Assembly: GCA_028551475.1 (NCBI GenBank)
Contig: CM052356.1
Coordinates: forward strand, 7,946,001-8,010,000
Length of the DNA: 64,000 nt
Direction of reading: 5' to 3'
Source of the DNA: Casuarina equisetifolia
Taxonomy: Eukaryota; Streptophyta; Magnoliopsida; Fagales; Casuarinaceae
Part shown: positions 11,403 to 24,800 of the stretch, one piece after another
Layout: every line of letters starts with the position of its first letter
Position numbering within the stretch: position 1 is the first letter of the stretch
Translations under genes and position numbers: made by a program
The notes under the pieces: generated by a model
Told to the model about the DNA's origin: nothing
Databases searched by the model: none
The model's input: the letters and a program-made list of their open reading frames with translations, nothing else

Positions 11403-13722
11403 CCTTCTTGACGTCTAAAGTCTACATCACCACATCGATTTTGATCTCAGTATATCTCCTTATCCTTAATCTCATCAGGCATTAAGGTGATTCACGACGT
11501 CACACATTCCTATAATCTACTTCTCACTGTGCCTTGATTCAGGGAGAGTAACCGGTACCATTCTATGTTTCGCTATGTCTCTGGCTATTTTATTGATGTT
11601 AAAGGTTAAAAAGCTACAATGTTTATCATATGCTTTACATTTTATCATCATAAAAAAGGGGGGGAAATATTTTGAGTTATCATTCTTATATTAGTTTTGA
11701 TGGTATGAAAAACAATACATACATGGTAGCTTGAGAGTATGTCACATGATTGAAGCGCTCTGTTTCGCCGTGATATTAGTTGGCAGACATGTTAGTATGT
11801 GTAAACGGTGATATTTGTCTATTGGGAACGCCATCGCGTTGAAATTGCATGTCCATATCGCAGGAATTTATTTGTTTATCTTGCATCTGTGATATATGCA
11901 TTGACCTGGTTAACTTGCGAAACTTAGCTATCATTTCTACGGACTTTGAAAACGTGGCTCACGCTGGATCATGAGGAATATCCCAGGTTTATTCCATACA
12001 TAAAATTTCTGGCGGAACCACATCGGTTGCGTGGCAATTTCCAAAATGAGGCAAACAAAACAAGGCCCTTGGAGGTTCATTTTAATGTTTTTCCTTACAT
12101 GCATATTAATAAAAGCATTACATGTAAAAAGAAGTCTAATATGAAGATTTATAAAGTGAAAATCCATTTTAAAATCTTAAGATACCTGACTGTTAATTGG
12201 CATCCAAACCGAAAGTCAAGGGGACTAAACAAATTTAGAAACCCAATCAACCCGTTTCCTGACATAGTTATTGAACTCTACAATTCTTTTCCAAATGGGA
12301 TAGCTTTTGTCACCGGAAAGCACCTCTGCAACTCCCACGAAGTTGGCTCGGTCGGCTGGTGATAGGTAGACGTTTCCGAACTCAATTTCCTGTACAGCTG
12401 CAGATTGGGTAAGATTGCTTACAGAAGATGAACTCATCTTTAAAGAAACTAAGGTTTAGAGAAGTTCAATTTGAGAAAAACTCTGAACGTGTCAAGTTTT
12501 CCTCATATTGAACACAGAATAGAAAGGAATTGAGGATGAGAAATAAAAAATTATGATGTTGAACTATAATTGGTCAAAACTTGTTCCATATTTGAGATTA
12601 AAGTGTATTGGCCTTCGAACCCAAACAAAGAATAGAAATGCAGAAACCGGAATTGCTTGGACGCCATCAAAGAAAACGAATATTGGCAGCAGAATTTGAA
12701 AGAATAATCAATATTTATATGAATATAAGGTTATGAGAATCTTTGTAAGGAATTGCTCTAATTTCACCCAAATTGAATAGACATAAAGACCTCACTTTCA
12801 TAAACAAAAAATAGAAGGAAAAAGAAGTCCTAATCACTGAATTAGATTCTGTCACAATAAAAGAAAAACATAACCAAGTCTTGAAAGTCTTGAATAAGTA
12901 GATTCGTGCTCATGTGGGATGAATTTTTTTTTATTTTTTTCAGTGTTTGAAATAATTTGAAAATTTTACATTATTGAAGAGATACAAAGGCCTCAGTCAA
13001 TATCAAAGTAAATTTTTAAGTTTTTCTCAAGTTAGAATTGTTCATTGATTAATTTTTTGAGACCACAACATGGCCCTAACAGTCTGTTTAGTATCCCAAG
13101 GCTAATGGCCTCGGAAAGGACATTCTGTGAGTCATCTTAGGCATGCCAAAAGTCCTTTAACAATAAATATATTCTTAGAGCTAATTAATACATGCACGCA
13201 TCATGATTGCCTAGGACCACAATACATGGGTAACTTAAGTCTGCAATTACCCCAATTAAATCCTACAGTTATCCATGTTTGACACGGAAATCCTACCCCA
13301 ATTAAACCCTACTGCAAATTCCTTCTTTGAGTTCAAATCTTTCATTGAACGTAAAAGAGAAGAAATTGTTGCATTCCACACTATATAAATCAGAATTTTC
13401 TTCTCAATTCGCAGTTGCAAGCATTCGTTGAATGCAATCTTCACTGAGCAAAATGACAACGTTTCACCGTGTGTGCCTCCATCATGGAACAATGCTACTT
13501 CATGAGGAAAGAGGACTATTTTCTTTTAAATGAGGCAACACAGTTCCCCAAAGAATCACTCCGTAATCTTTATTAAAATTAGTTTAAAATTTAATCTAAA
13601 ACTTAGTTCAAAAATTTAATCATTAACCTTGACAGGCCTCATTTAATTATTTCAAGCTCTTTAATGTATTACATAAGATATTTAATACGTATCCCCCGGG
13701 GATGAACCGGAGGAACATGCCT

Positions 13723-13797
13723 TATTCAATAGTACATTATTTAATGTTCCATCCTCAACAATAGACAACAAAACATTAAATAATGTACTACTGAATA
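13723..13797. repeat. 26-bp inverted repeat (MITE-like stem)
   Basis: The left arm 13723-13748 is the reverse complement of 13772-13797 with a single mismatch. The spacer is 23 bp. The arms contain AGTACATTATTTAATGTT. Such a stem could be a tiny MITE remnant or a cruciform or hairpin. No target duplication was evident by eye. Confidence 0.7.
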
Positions 13798-15651
13798 TTT
13801 TTATGTGTTGTATGTTAAATGTCATGTACGTTATAATATCCAACACATGTAAAGCACAATTTTTTTTCTAATTGTTCTAAAATAATTAATATTAGATAAT
13901 TCAAGAAACCAGATTTTACCTATGCATCTTCTTCAATTAAGAAATTAATCTTTAGACGTTAAATATATGACCTATGTTATAGTGTATCAAGTTAAAACTC
14001 TCGTTATGAATGTCATCAATGACTTGCATCTTGTGTACTTATGTATGGATACAAAAGTCAAAAGTAGTATATGACTACAACGCTACTTCTTGAAGAATAA
14101 GTTAAAAATAAATAATATAAAATAAGTTATAAATCCACATAATTTGATGTTAGTTTCTCTTTCATATTAGCATTATCAATATCTAATTTAACGTGAAATT
14201 AACATATTATAATTTAAACACCTTGTTTAAAACAGAAATTGTATCCAACTCTAAGATTTTTTACGTCCAACTGTGTCTATCTACTCATAAGGTTTCCAAG
14301 ATTTCTAAACTGCATTGAGTTTATTATATAAAAAAGGGGTTTGTAGATTTTTAGCTTTATTGTAGCTTATGTTCCATATCTGCACGAAACATGATTGCCT
14401 CTCAGCCGCAAGCAAGTTGAACCAATGGAAGTTTACTTGTGGCAGCACAAATTGGTCATGACGAGGATAATGTCAAAATCGTTCAGCAACCGGACTCAAG
14501 AAGTCCACGTCTTTGTCTTACACAACTTCGCAAAGACACTAGGAATGTGCCTGTCAATATATCGCCATCAGAACGGTATCGTTATGGGTTTGTCTATTGT
14601 CTACTCACACTAGGAAAAAGTTGTTGCAAATGCCACTGATAAGGCTTATTACCTATTTTACACTAAGGCATAACAGCTATATAAGTGTTACCTATAGGTG
14701 GGCCTATTACCTATCTCACACTAATGATAAAAATTATAAATTACCATGTTAGTTTGCAGTTTGATTTTGATTTCACTTGTTATGAATTTTATTCCAAAAT
14801 GTCATCATAATAGGAGGAGTAACTAAATTCTTTTATATTATTAGATTGTTTCGCTTACCTTTTTTCAATATGAAAGGAATTTGTAACACTAAAATCTTTA
14901 TGTTAATGTCAGTGAACACCTAATAATGAGCATCATTTGGTGCTTGTTTGTTGGCACAGCCTACTACCATAGAAGCCCTTTGTCGTCTTATATTTGTTTA
15001 CCACATTGACATGACAATGTGCAATTCCACACGGAAAGGACACTAGGACATTGTTGGTGCATGTATTTGGGCTTTTGTATCATAAAAGGGTAGGAGTTGT
15101 TAGAGCACGAGCGTCTTTGGGGAAGTAAATGTGCGATCGGATTTGAGGAAATTCAGGCAAAGATGGAAATTTGTGATTTAGGGGACTTCCTTGGTTGTAG
15201 GCTTTTCCAACTCGAACTTTTGTGGGGCACATATTCACCTTAAACTGCTCATTACGTATGTATAACGCCAATCTATTTCAAGTTGCCAACAGTTGCATTA
15301 AATGCACCAACATTTTAGCTTTTAGGTGTGGCTCTCTAGAATCTAGAGCTAAGCTTTTGATTAACCAATTAAATGGAGTTCTTCATCAGTGGAGCCTCTC
15401 CTCGACTAGAAGAGGGTGTCATCGTAGCCCATTGTTTTCACTAATAACAACAACAACATCCGGTTTGAAAAATGCATTTGCATGTCACGCCACATGTTTG
15501 AGTTCAAACTTAACAAAACGCTAAAAAAGAACCTCCATGAAGAGGACTGAAAACCCCCAAGAATGCATGGCAGAATAAAGAATAAAAGCACTTGAAGAGC
15601 TTTCGGTGCCGCCTCCTGATACCACAATGCTACGGTTTCCGGATGTGAAGA

Positions 15652-15680
15652 TTCCATATTCCATATTCCATATTCCATAT
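15652..15680. repeat. Short tandem repeat (TTCCATA)n
   Basis: Four consecutive 7-bp units of TTCCATA/CCATATT. It is a simple repeat in non-coding DNA with no evident function. Confidence 0.8.
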
Positions 15681-16467
15681 GCTTGGTTTGTCGTAAAGGT
15701 GCCTCGTCGTACTATCATAGTTCGACAGGGGCGGTTGAACATGCCATTCGGATTAATTAGGCTATTGCAATCTTGGAATAGCCGTGAATACAGGCAGGAG
15801 AATTAGACAATCTTGGTTGCTCCTAAGTTTTATTAGTATATTTCTCTTTATACATGCACTCAATTTACATATTTATGTGTCTGAATACGTCTCAGATGTT
15901 GTTAACTTATTACTAAATTAACAAATGATTGTCATATTAATACTTTACTTGACTTCTTAAAATAAGATATTACTTACTAACTATTCTCTTTTAAGATTAA
16001 GATATTATAAATTTCTTCTTAAAAAGTATATAATGGAGTTAGCCTTAAACAAATGGAGACAACAGTAAAAGGAGGAGAGCTATCCCCACTATAAATTAAT
16101 ACAGATGAAAAGAGAGGTTCATGTCAGATTATGTGGTTCTGATTTCACTCAAAGCTACCGTTCAAACATTTCACTTTTTAAGGCTGGTGCCTTTTGGCTT
16201 CCAATCCGAGCTGTTTAACCCATTTTTGGCCCTTCGTAATTGACCCTTCGTCGCCATAGAAAGTCTGTTTTCTGTGGATGATAAGGTACGGACAATTTCT
16301 AGTCTCCCTCTGAAATGATTATCCACCGTTGATCCTGTATTGGACGGTGCAATTGGGAAGTCCCTCGAAGGTATCGTCGATTCACCGACTTCTACACGTC
16401 TTCCCTCACCGACCCGTTACTTTTAACCATTCGTTCCCACCAATCCCCCTTCTGACGTTGTTGTCCA

Positions 16468-16486
16468 TCTCTCTCTCTCTCTCTCT
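16468..16486 (+). repeat. CT dinucleotide run in probable 5' leader
   Basis: A run of about nine TC/CT units lies about 520 bp upstream of the phosphatase start codon, in a CT-rich stretch (16430-16520) that looks like a plant 5' UTR. The distance to the coding start suggests either a long leader or a leader intron ending shortly before 17006. Confidence 0.5.
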
Positions 16487-17005
16487 GTGTCCTTTTTTCT
16501 ATTCCTCCCTCCCATCCTCATATCGAGTTTCAGAGTTGTTGAGCAAAAGCTGGAGTAGAACCCAGGCAATCCTCTCATCCAAGCAAACTCCTCGGGTTAG
16601 GTTAGGGTTTCGTCGATCCCTAAATCCCGAAAGTCCATTCCTAGTTGGCATCTGGTGTTTTCGATTGAACCTCTATCATACGTGCCTTCATCTTGATCCC
16701 TCTTTCCGCAAAGTATGCGGACGATCGCTCACAGAAACTTTGATTCCCATATTTTCCCATCAAAATCCTTTCCGATCCTGAGCTTCCCGATTTGTCATAG
16801 GAATTCTAGGGTTTCCTTATAGCTCCCGTGATTATTTTGCAAATTCCGACACAAAGTTGATGTTTCTGTTTGATAATTGCGTAAAGTGATTATGATGACG
16901 TGAATTGTGTATATGTACATGTGTTCTTTTGGGTAAATAAGGTCTTGTTTTAGTATTCGGTACAGCTTTGATTTTTTGTGTGCTAGCTGGGCTCGGATTG
17001 ACGCC

Positions 17006-20000
17006 ATGTATATTGAGGAATTGAAGGTTGGGGATGAGAGCACTGGTGAAGAAAGGAATTCAACTGGTCGCGATGGCGATTTGGGGGGCAGCAGCGTCGT
17101 TGTTTTGGATGCAAAGAGGGTTTTTGTCGGAGCTGGGGCTCGCGCGCTATTCTACCCTACGCTGCTCTACAATGTTATTAGGAATAAGGTTCAAGCGGAG
17201 TTCAGGTGGTGGGATAAAGTCTCTGAGGTATAACTTGGCTCTCGCTGTTTTGCTACGTGGTGTTTATCATATTTGTGTTTGTTGATTGATCTTGGGGGCG
17301 ATCTCGCGTGCTTTGAGCCGTGGCTATCTGGTGTTGCTTTAACGCACTTCAAATGTGTGTGCAATTTGGGTCAATCTTGGTAGATATTTCAGCTTTTGTG
17401 AAAGATTCTCTAACGATGGGCGCAAATTTAATAGCTTAAAAGGAAGATGAAATTGTTTGAAAATCTGGAAATCTTGTTAGGATATTATGTTATTGGAAGT
17501 TCTGCTTCTACTATGGTTGAGTGCCTTAGCATTTCAAACAAATAGATGGTGGCGCTGGTGTGTTTGTGCTGTATCACAGCACAAGTTGGTATGGGGTGAT
17601 TTCAATAAAATCTTGTGGTTATTTAAGGCTTATGATAGGGGACCTACAGACGAGATGGCCTTTTAAGATTTATAGTGGGGAAAGAGTGCTGATGATTTTA
17701 CCCACAGCCCTCTGGTGATCTCTAAAATCTGTTTATTCTTTGATTTTCTGGTTTCTCCCTCATTCTTGATTTGCATACCAGATCGATTACATTGCAAAAT
17801 TTGATTGGCCCCTTACTTCTCTACATCAAATTGAGGTATCAAGGAGCAGAAACTAGAACCAATGATCATATAACTCTCTGTCACCCCGTTAAACTTGTGT
17901 TATTTCTTCTCCCTTACTTAATTCCTGTTCGTTCACAGCATATTATGTTTTTCTTTTCCTTTTTTCTCCTGGGTACATTGATGATTACTTTATTTGCCAC
18001 ATTGTCCTTTGTTTGCGAAGTTTTCTGATTCTATAGTGTCTGCTAGATGCTGTTAATGGGAATGGGACATCTTCTGCTGATAAAGTTAATGTGCCTGGCT
18101 CTGTTCAAATGTCACCAATCATTTCCTTTCACTGTTCCTTTCTGACCTATATGGGCAATAAAGTATATGTAATAGAGTACTGTTCACTGGTGACTATAAC
18201 TTCATAGCATGAGCATTTGGGGGTCCATTTTTCTGTATCTTTGTTGTTCTGTTTATTTGTAGAAACTTGGTGGACCAGATCTCTAATATAGCTGTTTTCA
18301 GTTTATATTGTTAGGTGCAGTTCCATTCCCCGTTCATGTTCCCCGCCTGAAGGATCTTGGTGTTTGCGGAGTGGTCACACTAAATGAGTCTTATGAGACT
18401 TTGGTGCCAACATCTTTATATCACGTGAGTGTCGTATCCTGCATAGTGTGTCTCAATGTACTTCCTGAAATATAGTAGGCTACGTTGATTCAGTTTTGTA
18501 AACAAGTTGTGCATGATACACATGGTTGATAATATGGTTGGGCCCCTCACCTGGGGTTCATTTGGGGTATCTTTAGTAATTTACTGAACGTTGCACTTAC
18601 CTAAAATTTCTCATTCTATTAGTTCGCTTGTAAATGAACTTTCTTGAGATAAGCCAGTGACTGGAAACTATGTGCTATTTGACAGTATTCCTCTTTTAGA
18701 ATTCCAATCAAGTTTCAATGATTTTCTTAGTTTTACATCTAATAAAAATATTTAGTTTATGTTCGTGAAGAGTGTTTTCCTCTCTCACTTTCCCTGCACT
18801 CACACCACAACCCCTTCTGCCCCATGTCTTTTTGCATGATTCATTTGTTCGAATAGTCATTTATATTTCGCCAGGAGAGCCGCTTACATTTTAAGCTTTT
18901 TCACAAATTCCAGTTGTTCATCAAGCTCCTTTACATAATGTATGATATATGTGTTAAAATTTTTGCAGGCCCATGGCATTGACCATCTCGTGATACCTAC
19001 AAGAGACTACTGCTTTGCTCCGTCATTGCATCATATATGCCAGGCTGTCGGCTTCATACATGGTGAGCGTTTTCTATCCTGTTTTCGTGCTTTGATTATG
19101 TGGGACATCCTTTTATTTGTTCTTGATTTAGCGGAATTACTTCCTATATCCAGTGACACATGGTTATTTGATTTTTAATAAAGAGTGTCATTTTTCGCTC
19201 TTGGAGGTATCCTCTGTTAAACTTTCTTGCTTTGTTTTCATGAAGAAAATGCATCTTGTGGAAGAACTACATATGTTCACTGCAAAGCTGGGCGGGGCCG
19301 CAGCACAACTGTTGTGATATGCTACCTGGTAGGTTTCGCACCAAACAACACTCTTTTAGTAGTCTAGGTAAATTTTCCACCTTTTCTGAGGTTCTGCTTT
19401 CTTTATAGGTGCAACACAAGCAGATGACACCTGATGCTGCTTATGATTATGTGAGATCCATCAGACCAAGGGTTCTTTTAGCCTCCTCCCAGTGGCAGGT
19501 ATTGTTGAAATAGTGGTGAAAATTTAGCATCCAGGTCAGGTCAATGTTATTTGCAATTTGGTTCTTGAGGTTCCTTAATTCTTTTTCATTTTGTTCCTCC
19601 TGAAAGTCCCAAAAAAATGTTTCTTGGTTGCTTACAGCTACCCTTTGTTGGTATTACTAACAGGCTGTTCAGGAATACTACCATCTGGTGTCTGAAAAAG
19701 GTTTTGTCCACACTTATATACCTGGTCTAATAATGAAAGCCCCAGGATCCTCAGCTTCCCAAGATCTTGTAGCATTTGATGATGGATCTGTAGTTGTCGT
19801 AACAGAATCGGATCTTGAAGGGTATGACTCGAGTCTTGATTCAGGGGCTGTGGGGAGGGAGGTATGGGCAGATTTAAGTGTGGTTTGCCGTGTCCGAGTT
19901 GCTGGTAAGGCTGCTCTGACAGGAATCTCATACTTATGGTTTCGCTGCCATCGTCAGCAAGGGATTTCAGGAGAGAAGTTGGGCAGCGAGAGCAGCTGCT

Positions 20001-20053
20001 CAATCAGGGCTGATCATCTGGGAGGAATCAGCGTGGACATCCACATCTACTGA
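17006..20053 (+). CDS. DSP8: PTPMT-type dual-specificity phosphatase (DSP8-like), six exons
   Basis: Coding exons: 17006-17227, 18302-18424, 18969-19062, 19246-19328, 19409-19498, 19664-20053. All introns are GT-AG and the frame closes to 333 residues, close to the length I recall for Arabidopsis DSP8. Exon 1 ends the ALFYPTLLYNVIRNK and FRWWDKV blocks. Exon 2 starts FILLGAVPFP. Exon 4 carries the catalytic loop HCKAGRGRST (Cys about 159, Arg about 165, CX5R). Upstream RDYCFAP holds the conserved Asp region. Family members are PTPMT1-like enzymes; phosphatidylglycerophosphate dephosphorylation and phosphoinositide or phosphotyrosine activities are reported for relatives. The C-terminal exon (129 residues) extends past the catalytic domain and is plant-specific. 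The start was chosen at the Met before YIEELKVGDES, which is conserved in the family. Substrate in this plant is inferred only. Confidence 0.92.
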
Positions 20054-21829
20054 GAAAGAACCTCCAGAGCTACTTTAATTTCACATATCCTTTCTCGTAC
20101 AGAGAAGAAAGAAAGGTCAATAATGTTTACATTAGGCAGATCTATAAGTTATGGTTTTTCCCCTGTAAATTGAGTTGTTACAGACACTCTTTCTTGAATC
20201 AAAATGTAAAGCCGAGCATTATGAGCTTACTAAGTTGGAAGTTTGGATCCATACAACTAAGGGTAGGCTTTTTGCACCGTGAAGTCCGAAGCGAGCACGT
20301 AAGTGCCCCCAAAAATTTATCGGTTGTACTCGTAGCGGAAACTTGTCAAAGTGTCCTCAGAATGCTTACTATCAGTAAGTATTCACTAAAACTATGACGC
20401 AGTGTCATGGTCTCCGGTGGGGGGACAACAGGCAAAATAGCAGTCCACATCGAGGACATGTAAGCAAGAACTCTGGAAGTTTCTATCCGAACGCGAAGAT
20501 CTTGGCGCTGGAGTCGTCTTCTACGAGTTCAAAGTTGATTCCAGTAATTGGATCGGGTTCCCTGTGTATCGGTTGTTCTGAAGCTTCAAGACGAGGTTTT
20601 CCTTGCTTCAAGTGCCACCCTCGCTTGCAACTGTCATGGCAGCTTCCTGTATGAACCCCAGCAGCTCTTTAACATAATAAACGAGCCTTGAGATCTAGAG
20701 TTCAATATTTAATACTTGATGAAAAGCGAAAAAGGAAGTTGATGAAACCAGAGAAGAGCAGTAACATCAACTCTTCAGAGTGGGACTTGGGGAAACGATG
20801 CGGAAAATGACAGCAATCTGACGCAAGCTCTTTTCTCCCGTTAGCTTTGTGACATGGATCGGGTCCTTGGTAGATGAAAGGATGAGATGCCTTTCTCCTA
20901 TGATGCACCTTCAACATTCTCTATTCTGAAAGAACAAGAAATACACTGTCAGGCTTCGTATCACCAAGGCCAGTTGACATAGGCATGTAAAGCTCATGAT
21001 CATGCTAGCCACGAACTGTCATTAATTTCCGGCTTCATTGCTTTTTCTCGAGGGAAATCTATAGTGTTTTCACTGTAAATTGTATTAAAAACTACATATT
21101 TAAGTGAGGCCCTTACGGAGTAAAAATGATATAAGCGAAAACGCAAAAAGTTGATTGCTCAAATCTCCAAGAACATAACTGTTAAGGCTACTGACCACTC
21201 AGTCTGAACAAGCCAATCAATGCAAAGTGATTATTACGTCAAAGTCCCACCTTGTGGTCATGTTGCTAATCACAATGAGTTACTTCTGGTTGGAGAACTT
21301 CTTGACAGCGCACTCAAAGAGGCCAATACTTGACAAACATTTAATTCCTGATCTCCATACAGAAAAAAAGAAAGAGATAATGTGGAGAAAAATTGGAGAA
21401 AAAAGGATATTGCGACCGTGAGTAGAGAAAAATAGATTCCCTCCATACGAACGTACATGCAGATTACTTAACCATATGAACACCAACAAACTGCATTTCA
21501 TTACTGTATTACCACATTGATCCCACTACATTTTGAGCCAATACATGTTTCCACAAGCATAGATCATAGAGTGTTTGGTAAGGGCTCTGGTGAGCTTCAG
21601 CCACAGATGCTGAGGCTCAAAAACCCAAATAGAAAAAGTAAAAAAAAGAAAGAAAGTAAAGCTGTATCCGTTGAATGAACCTTGCCAAACATATCAATTG
21701 ACTTTACAATTCAAATCTCCAAGTAATCCAAATTACATATGAGGCAACGGCTCCCCCACATGCCCGAGAAGTTCAATGATAAAGCTTATAATTGAAGAGG
21801 ACCACCACGCAATGATTATCCTTCGACTA
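20054..21829. other. Intergenic region between convergent genes
   Basis: The 3' ends of the phosphatase (plus) and thioesterase (minus) genes face each other here, so part of this is 3' UTR. Around 20471-20600 a plus-strand frame reads KVDSSNWIGFPVYRLF before a stop. It looks somewhat protein-like, but I could not tie it to a family or to splice sites. No other feature was seen. Confidence 0.4.
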
Positions 21830-24800
21830 TCATATTAGATGATACCTTCTCCTCAAATTGCTCTTTCTCTCGAGTCCACGACGAGTCACGTGTGCACCAA
21901 AGCCACTTTTATTTTCACTGCTCTTCTTTCTAGACGATTCATCCTCCAAATAGGGGACAACATACTTTTTCATATCTCTTCTAGAGATCCCAAGATGATT
22001 TCCCTTAACACTAACAAACTTGACCCTTCCAGCTTCATCTAAGGTTCTCAAACCAATAAAATCCTCAACGTAAAGCTTTGTCTGCAAAAGAATTTAGTGT
22101 CAAAAACTAGTATCTTATTTGGGTTCAGTACAAAGGCAAATGTTTTAGTACGGATGAAGTTGAAAATTAGATTTCTGACTAGGAGCTTCATGTTCCAAGG
22201 AAAAAAACAATGACGCTTCCACTAAGCTTAACTCATGGTTTGCACTGCAGAACAATGTGCTAGCCCTAGATCACGAAATATTTCCAAAGCCAATTGGTTT
22301 CCTTTTCTGTTATAAACTGATTCTAAAACTTTACAGAAGCCAAATTAACTGTGCACCCTGAATGCAATGCATCATCAACTTATTTTTACAGATAAGTTGA
22401 TTGTTGCACCAGAATCGTTTCATTGACTTTTTGTTGTTTTTCTAGTCGTTCTAATCACATAATGCTGCCCCATGTCATGCTTTGGTCATGATACAGAAGT
22501 TACAGCCCTTAGCTACTGCAAAGAGACGGAGGTATACTGGTGGTTTAAATGTCTTAAGATCTTTAGCTAAATGATATCTCTGCTCTCTGCTAAGTGAATT
22601 CGGACACTGATCAGGATGGAAATTGCAGTCAAGTAATTCATACAAACACAAAGAGCAGCAGGACACTTAAAACCGAAAATGGACCAAGTTCAACAAAAGA
22701 AACAAATAGCTAAACCATTTTCGCAAATGGGATTCCATTCAACAGAAATCAAAATTTGGAGAGTAACTCCTCTTAATAAGATATAAATAAGACCTGCTGT
22801 GGAGGTAAAACGGGCTTGAAGGCTCCATCTGGGTAATATCCAAACCAGGCAGTTTCCTTGGGTATCAAAACAGTATCATGCTCAAACTGTTGAACATACA
22901 AAAATTAGGTGGAGATTGAGAGATGCTTAATATGCTAAATTGATATTATTCTGAGAAAATTCAAGATACCTGAGAGGACCAAGAAATGTTGGTTATGAAA
23001 TATAGCTCTCCAACTTACCATGATAAGCACCAAGTTCTGCAAGCTAGTAAACCGTTCCTTGTAAGTGGAGTTTATCCCATCAGGGTGTTCATTGTTGAGC
23101 TTTGGAAGAAATCTGCATTTATCTAGATAGTCGGAGATAGCCTGAAATTAAGTGGTAGACTCTGGTATTTAGGTTTCAGTCGGGAAATAAATAAAACATG
23201 ATAACAGGTACAATTATCGGATCACATAAATGAAGCAATTATCATGTAAGAAATGTAAAGAGAAAACGACCTATTTCTTTTCTCATGATTAAGCATGGTT
23301 TGATCTTTTGACGGACAGAATTTTCAAAAAGAATATTGAGCCAAAAGCACTATTTCACAGTATGGAGTTTTAGAATGAATTGCAGAGTATAAATGATCAA
23401 CAAAAGCCTCACTCTGCAGCATCATAATGCTCAATCAGGTTACAATACTCACATTCGGTAATTTAATATAACCACTGGGAGCTAAGTGATCCTGCAATAT
23501 CAAGAATCATAGGGTCAGGCACTGTGAGAGATATCCTAAAGAGAATTTTACAGGGAACGGTGACAGAAGCAAGACCTAATTCCCATAAGGAGTTTAAACA
23601 CTAAAAATTTCAAATAATAACAAGAATAACAGCAACAACAACAATAATATTACTAATAATACTATGCAACCAAAAGCGGAAGAGTTCACAGACAGTTTTA
23701 TACTTGGATATACTTGGTATAGATCTCCGACTTCATCAGTTTGTCCACAATCATGCAGAAAACACCAGACTGTAAACGCAAAAACCCAAAAAAGAACATT
23801 AGACAAATCTAAGTTTATAAGAGCTTTAAATGAGAATATATCTGTTGCTTACAACATAAATTAGCATGATGGTCAATTACTCCCAGGGAATAATATCACT
23901 ATCATGAAGACACAATAAAAATTAAATTAAAGCTTCATAATATCTAACAGTTTAAATACATATGATGCAAAGACTCGCTATTCCCCACAGAGAGGAAATT
24001 CACAAGTACTCCAAAATTCCTTCGCTGAAAATGTGCAGACTAGTGTTAACCCTAACACCAATGGATCTTTGTGCAGAAGAAACTCTACTCAAACTGGAGA
24101 CTTGAGCATTATTTTCTCATATAACTATGGTTGTTTCGTTCATTGAAATGATGGAAGGCAGCATTTGATACCTAGAGAAACAAAATAAACACAGGGAAAA
24201 GTGCTAATCCAGTTGGACTTCTACGACTGCACAAAGAGAGAAGTGAAAGCGATCCATAGATAGATTAAGTCCAACAATGAACTGACTTAGAGATTATAAA
24301 AGCAATAATAACATAAGGAGAAGACAAAACAAAAATAATATATGAGATGGCAATGATGGAAATCATGATGATACTTACACCACACAGAGGAACAGAAGCC
24401 GTACCAGCATGAGGCCCTCCTAGGGAGACAAAATTCTTAACCTGTTTCACAAATTCTCAGAGAAAAATTTCACACCATGACACCCAGACATGTCCAGACA
24501 AAAATAGTAATAGATTAAAAGGGAAGGATATGTAAATGACATTTTGCATTTGTGCAAAGAAGACTAGAAAAGGTATTATGCGTAGGATAAACACTAAACT
24601 GGAAAAACAAGGATCCGTAGATAGATTTGTGAAACATGGGCAGCATATAATGAGAACAAGTAAGGACAAGACACCGTAAATTACACTAGCAAAAGAAATC
24701 TATTTTCCCATATGCAGCTTTTTTTTTTTTTTTTTAACGAAAAAAAAAAAACACTTCAAATCTAAACTGAAAATCTAGAGAAGAAAAAGGCCCTCAATCA

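Larger units (their letters stand above)
11403..16310. other. Gene-poor AT-rich intergenic region
   Basis: No gene is supported over about 4.9 kb. Items seen are an inverted repeat at 13723-13797, a short tandem repeat at 15652-15680, and a CACTA-like motif near 14608 without a detectable partner end. The 70-codon minus-strand frame at 12437-12225 starts with a Ser-rich segment and lacks any family signature or continuation, so it is not called. The phosphatase gene promoter must lie at the right edge. Confidence 0.45.

Noticed and set aside
12225..12437. 70-codon minus-strand frame starting MSSSSVSNLTQSA
   Set aside because: Looks mildly protein-like, but there is no family signature, no continuing exon, and it lies in TE-rich DNA.
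14608..14720. CACTA-like motif with repeated TTACCTAT...CACACTAA segments
   Set aside because: No matching inverted terminus or target duplication seen; too short to call a CACTA transposon.
16795..17043. 82-codon minus-strand frame opposite phosphatase exon 1
   Set aside because: Overlaps the phosphatase start on the other strand and is AT-driven; no motif.
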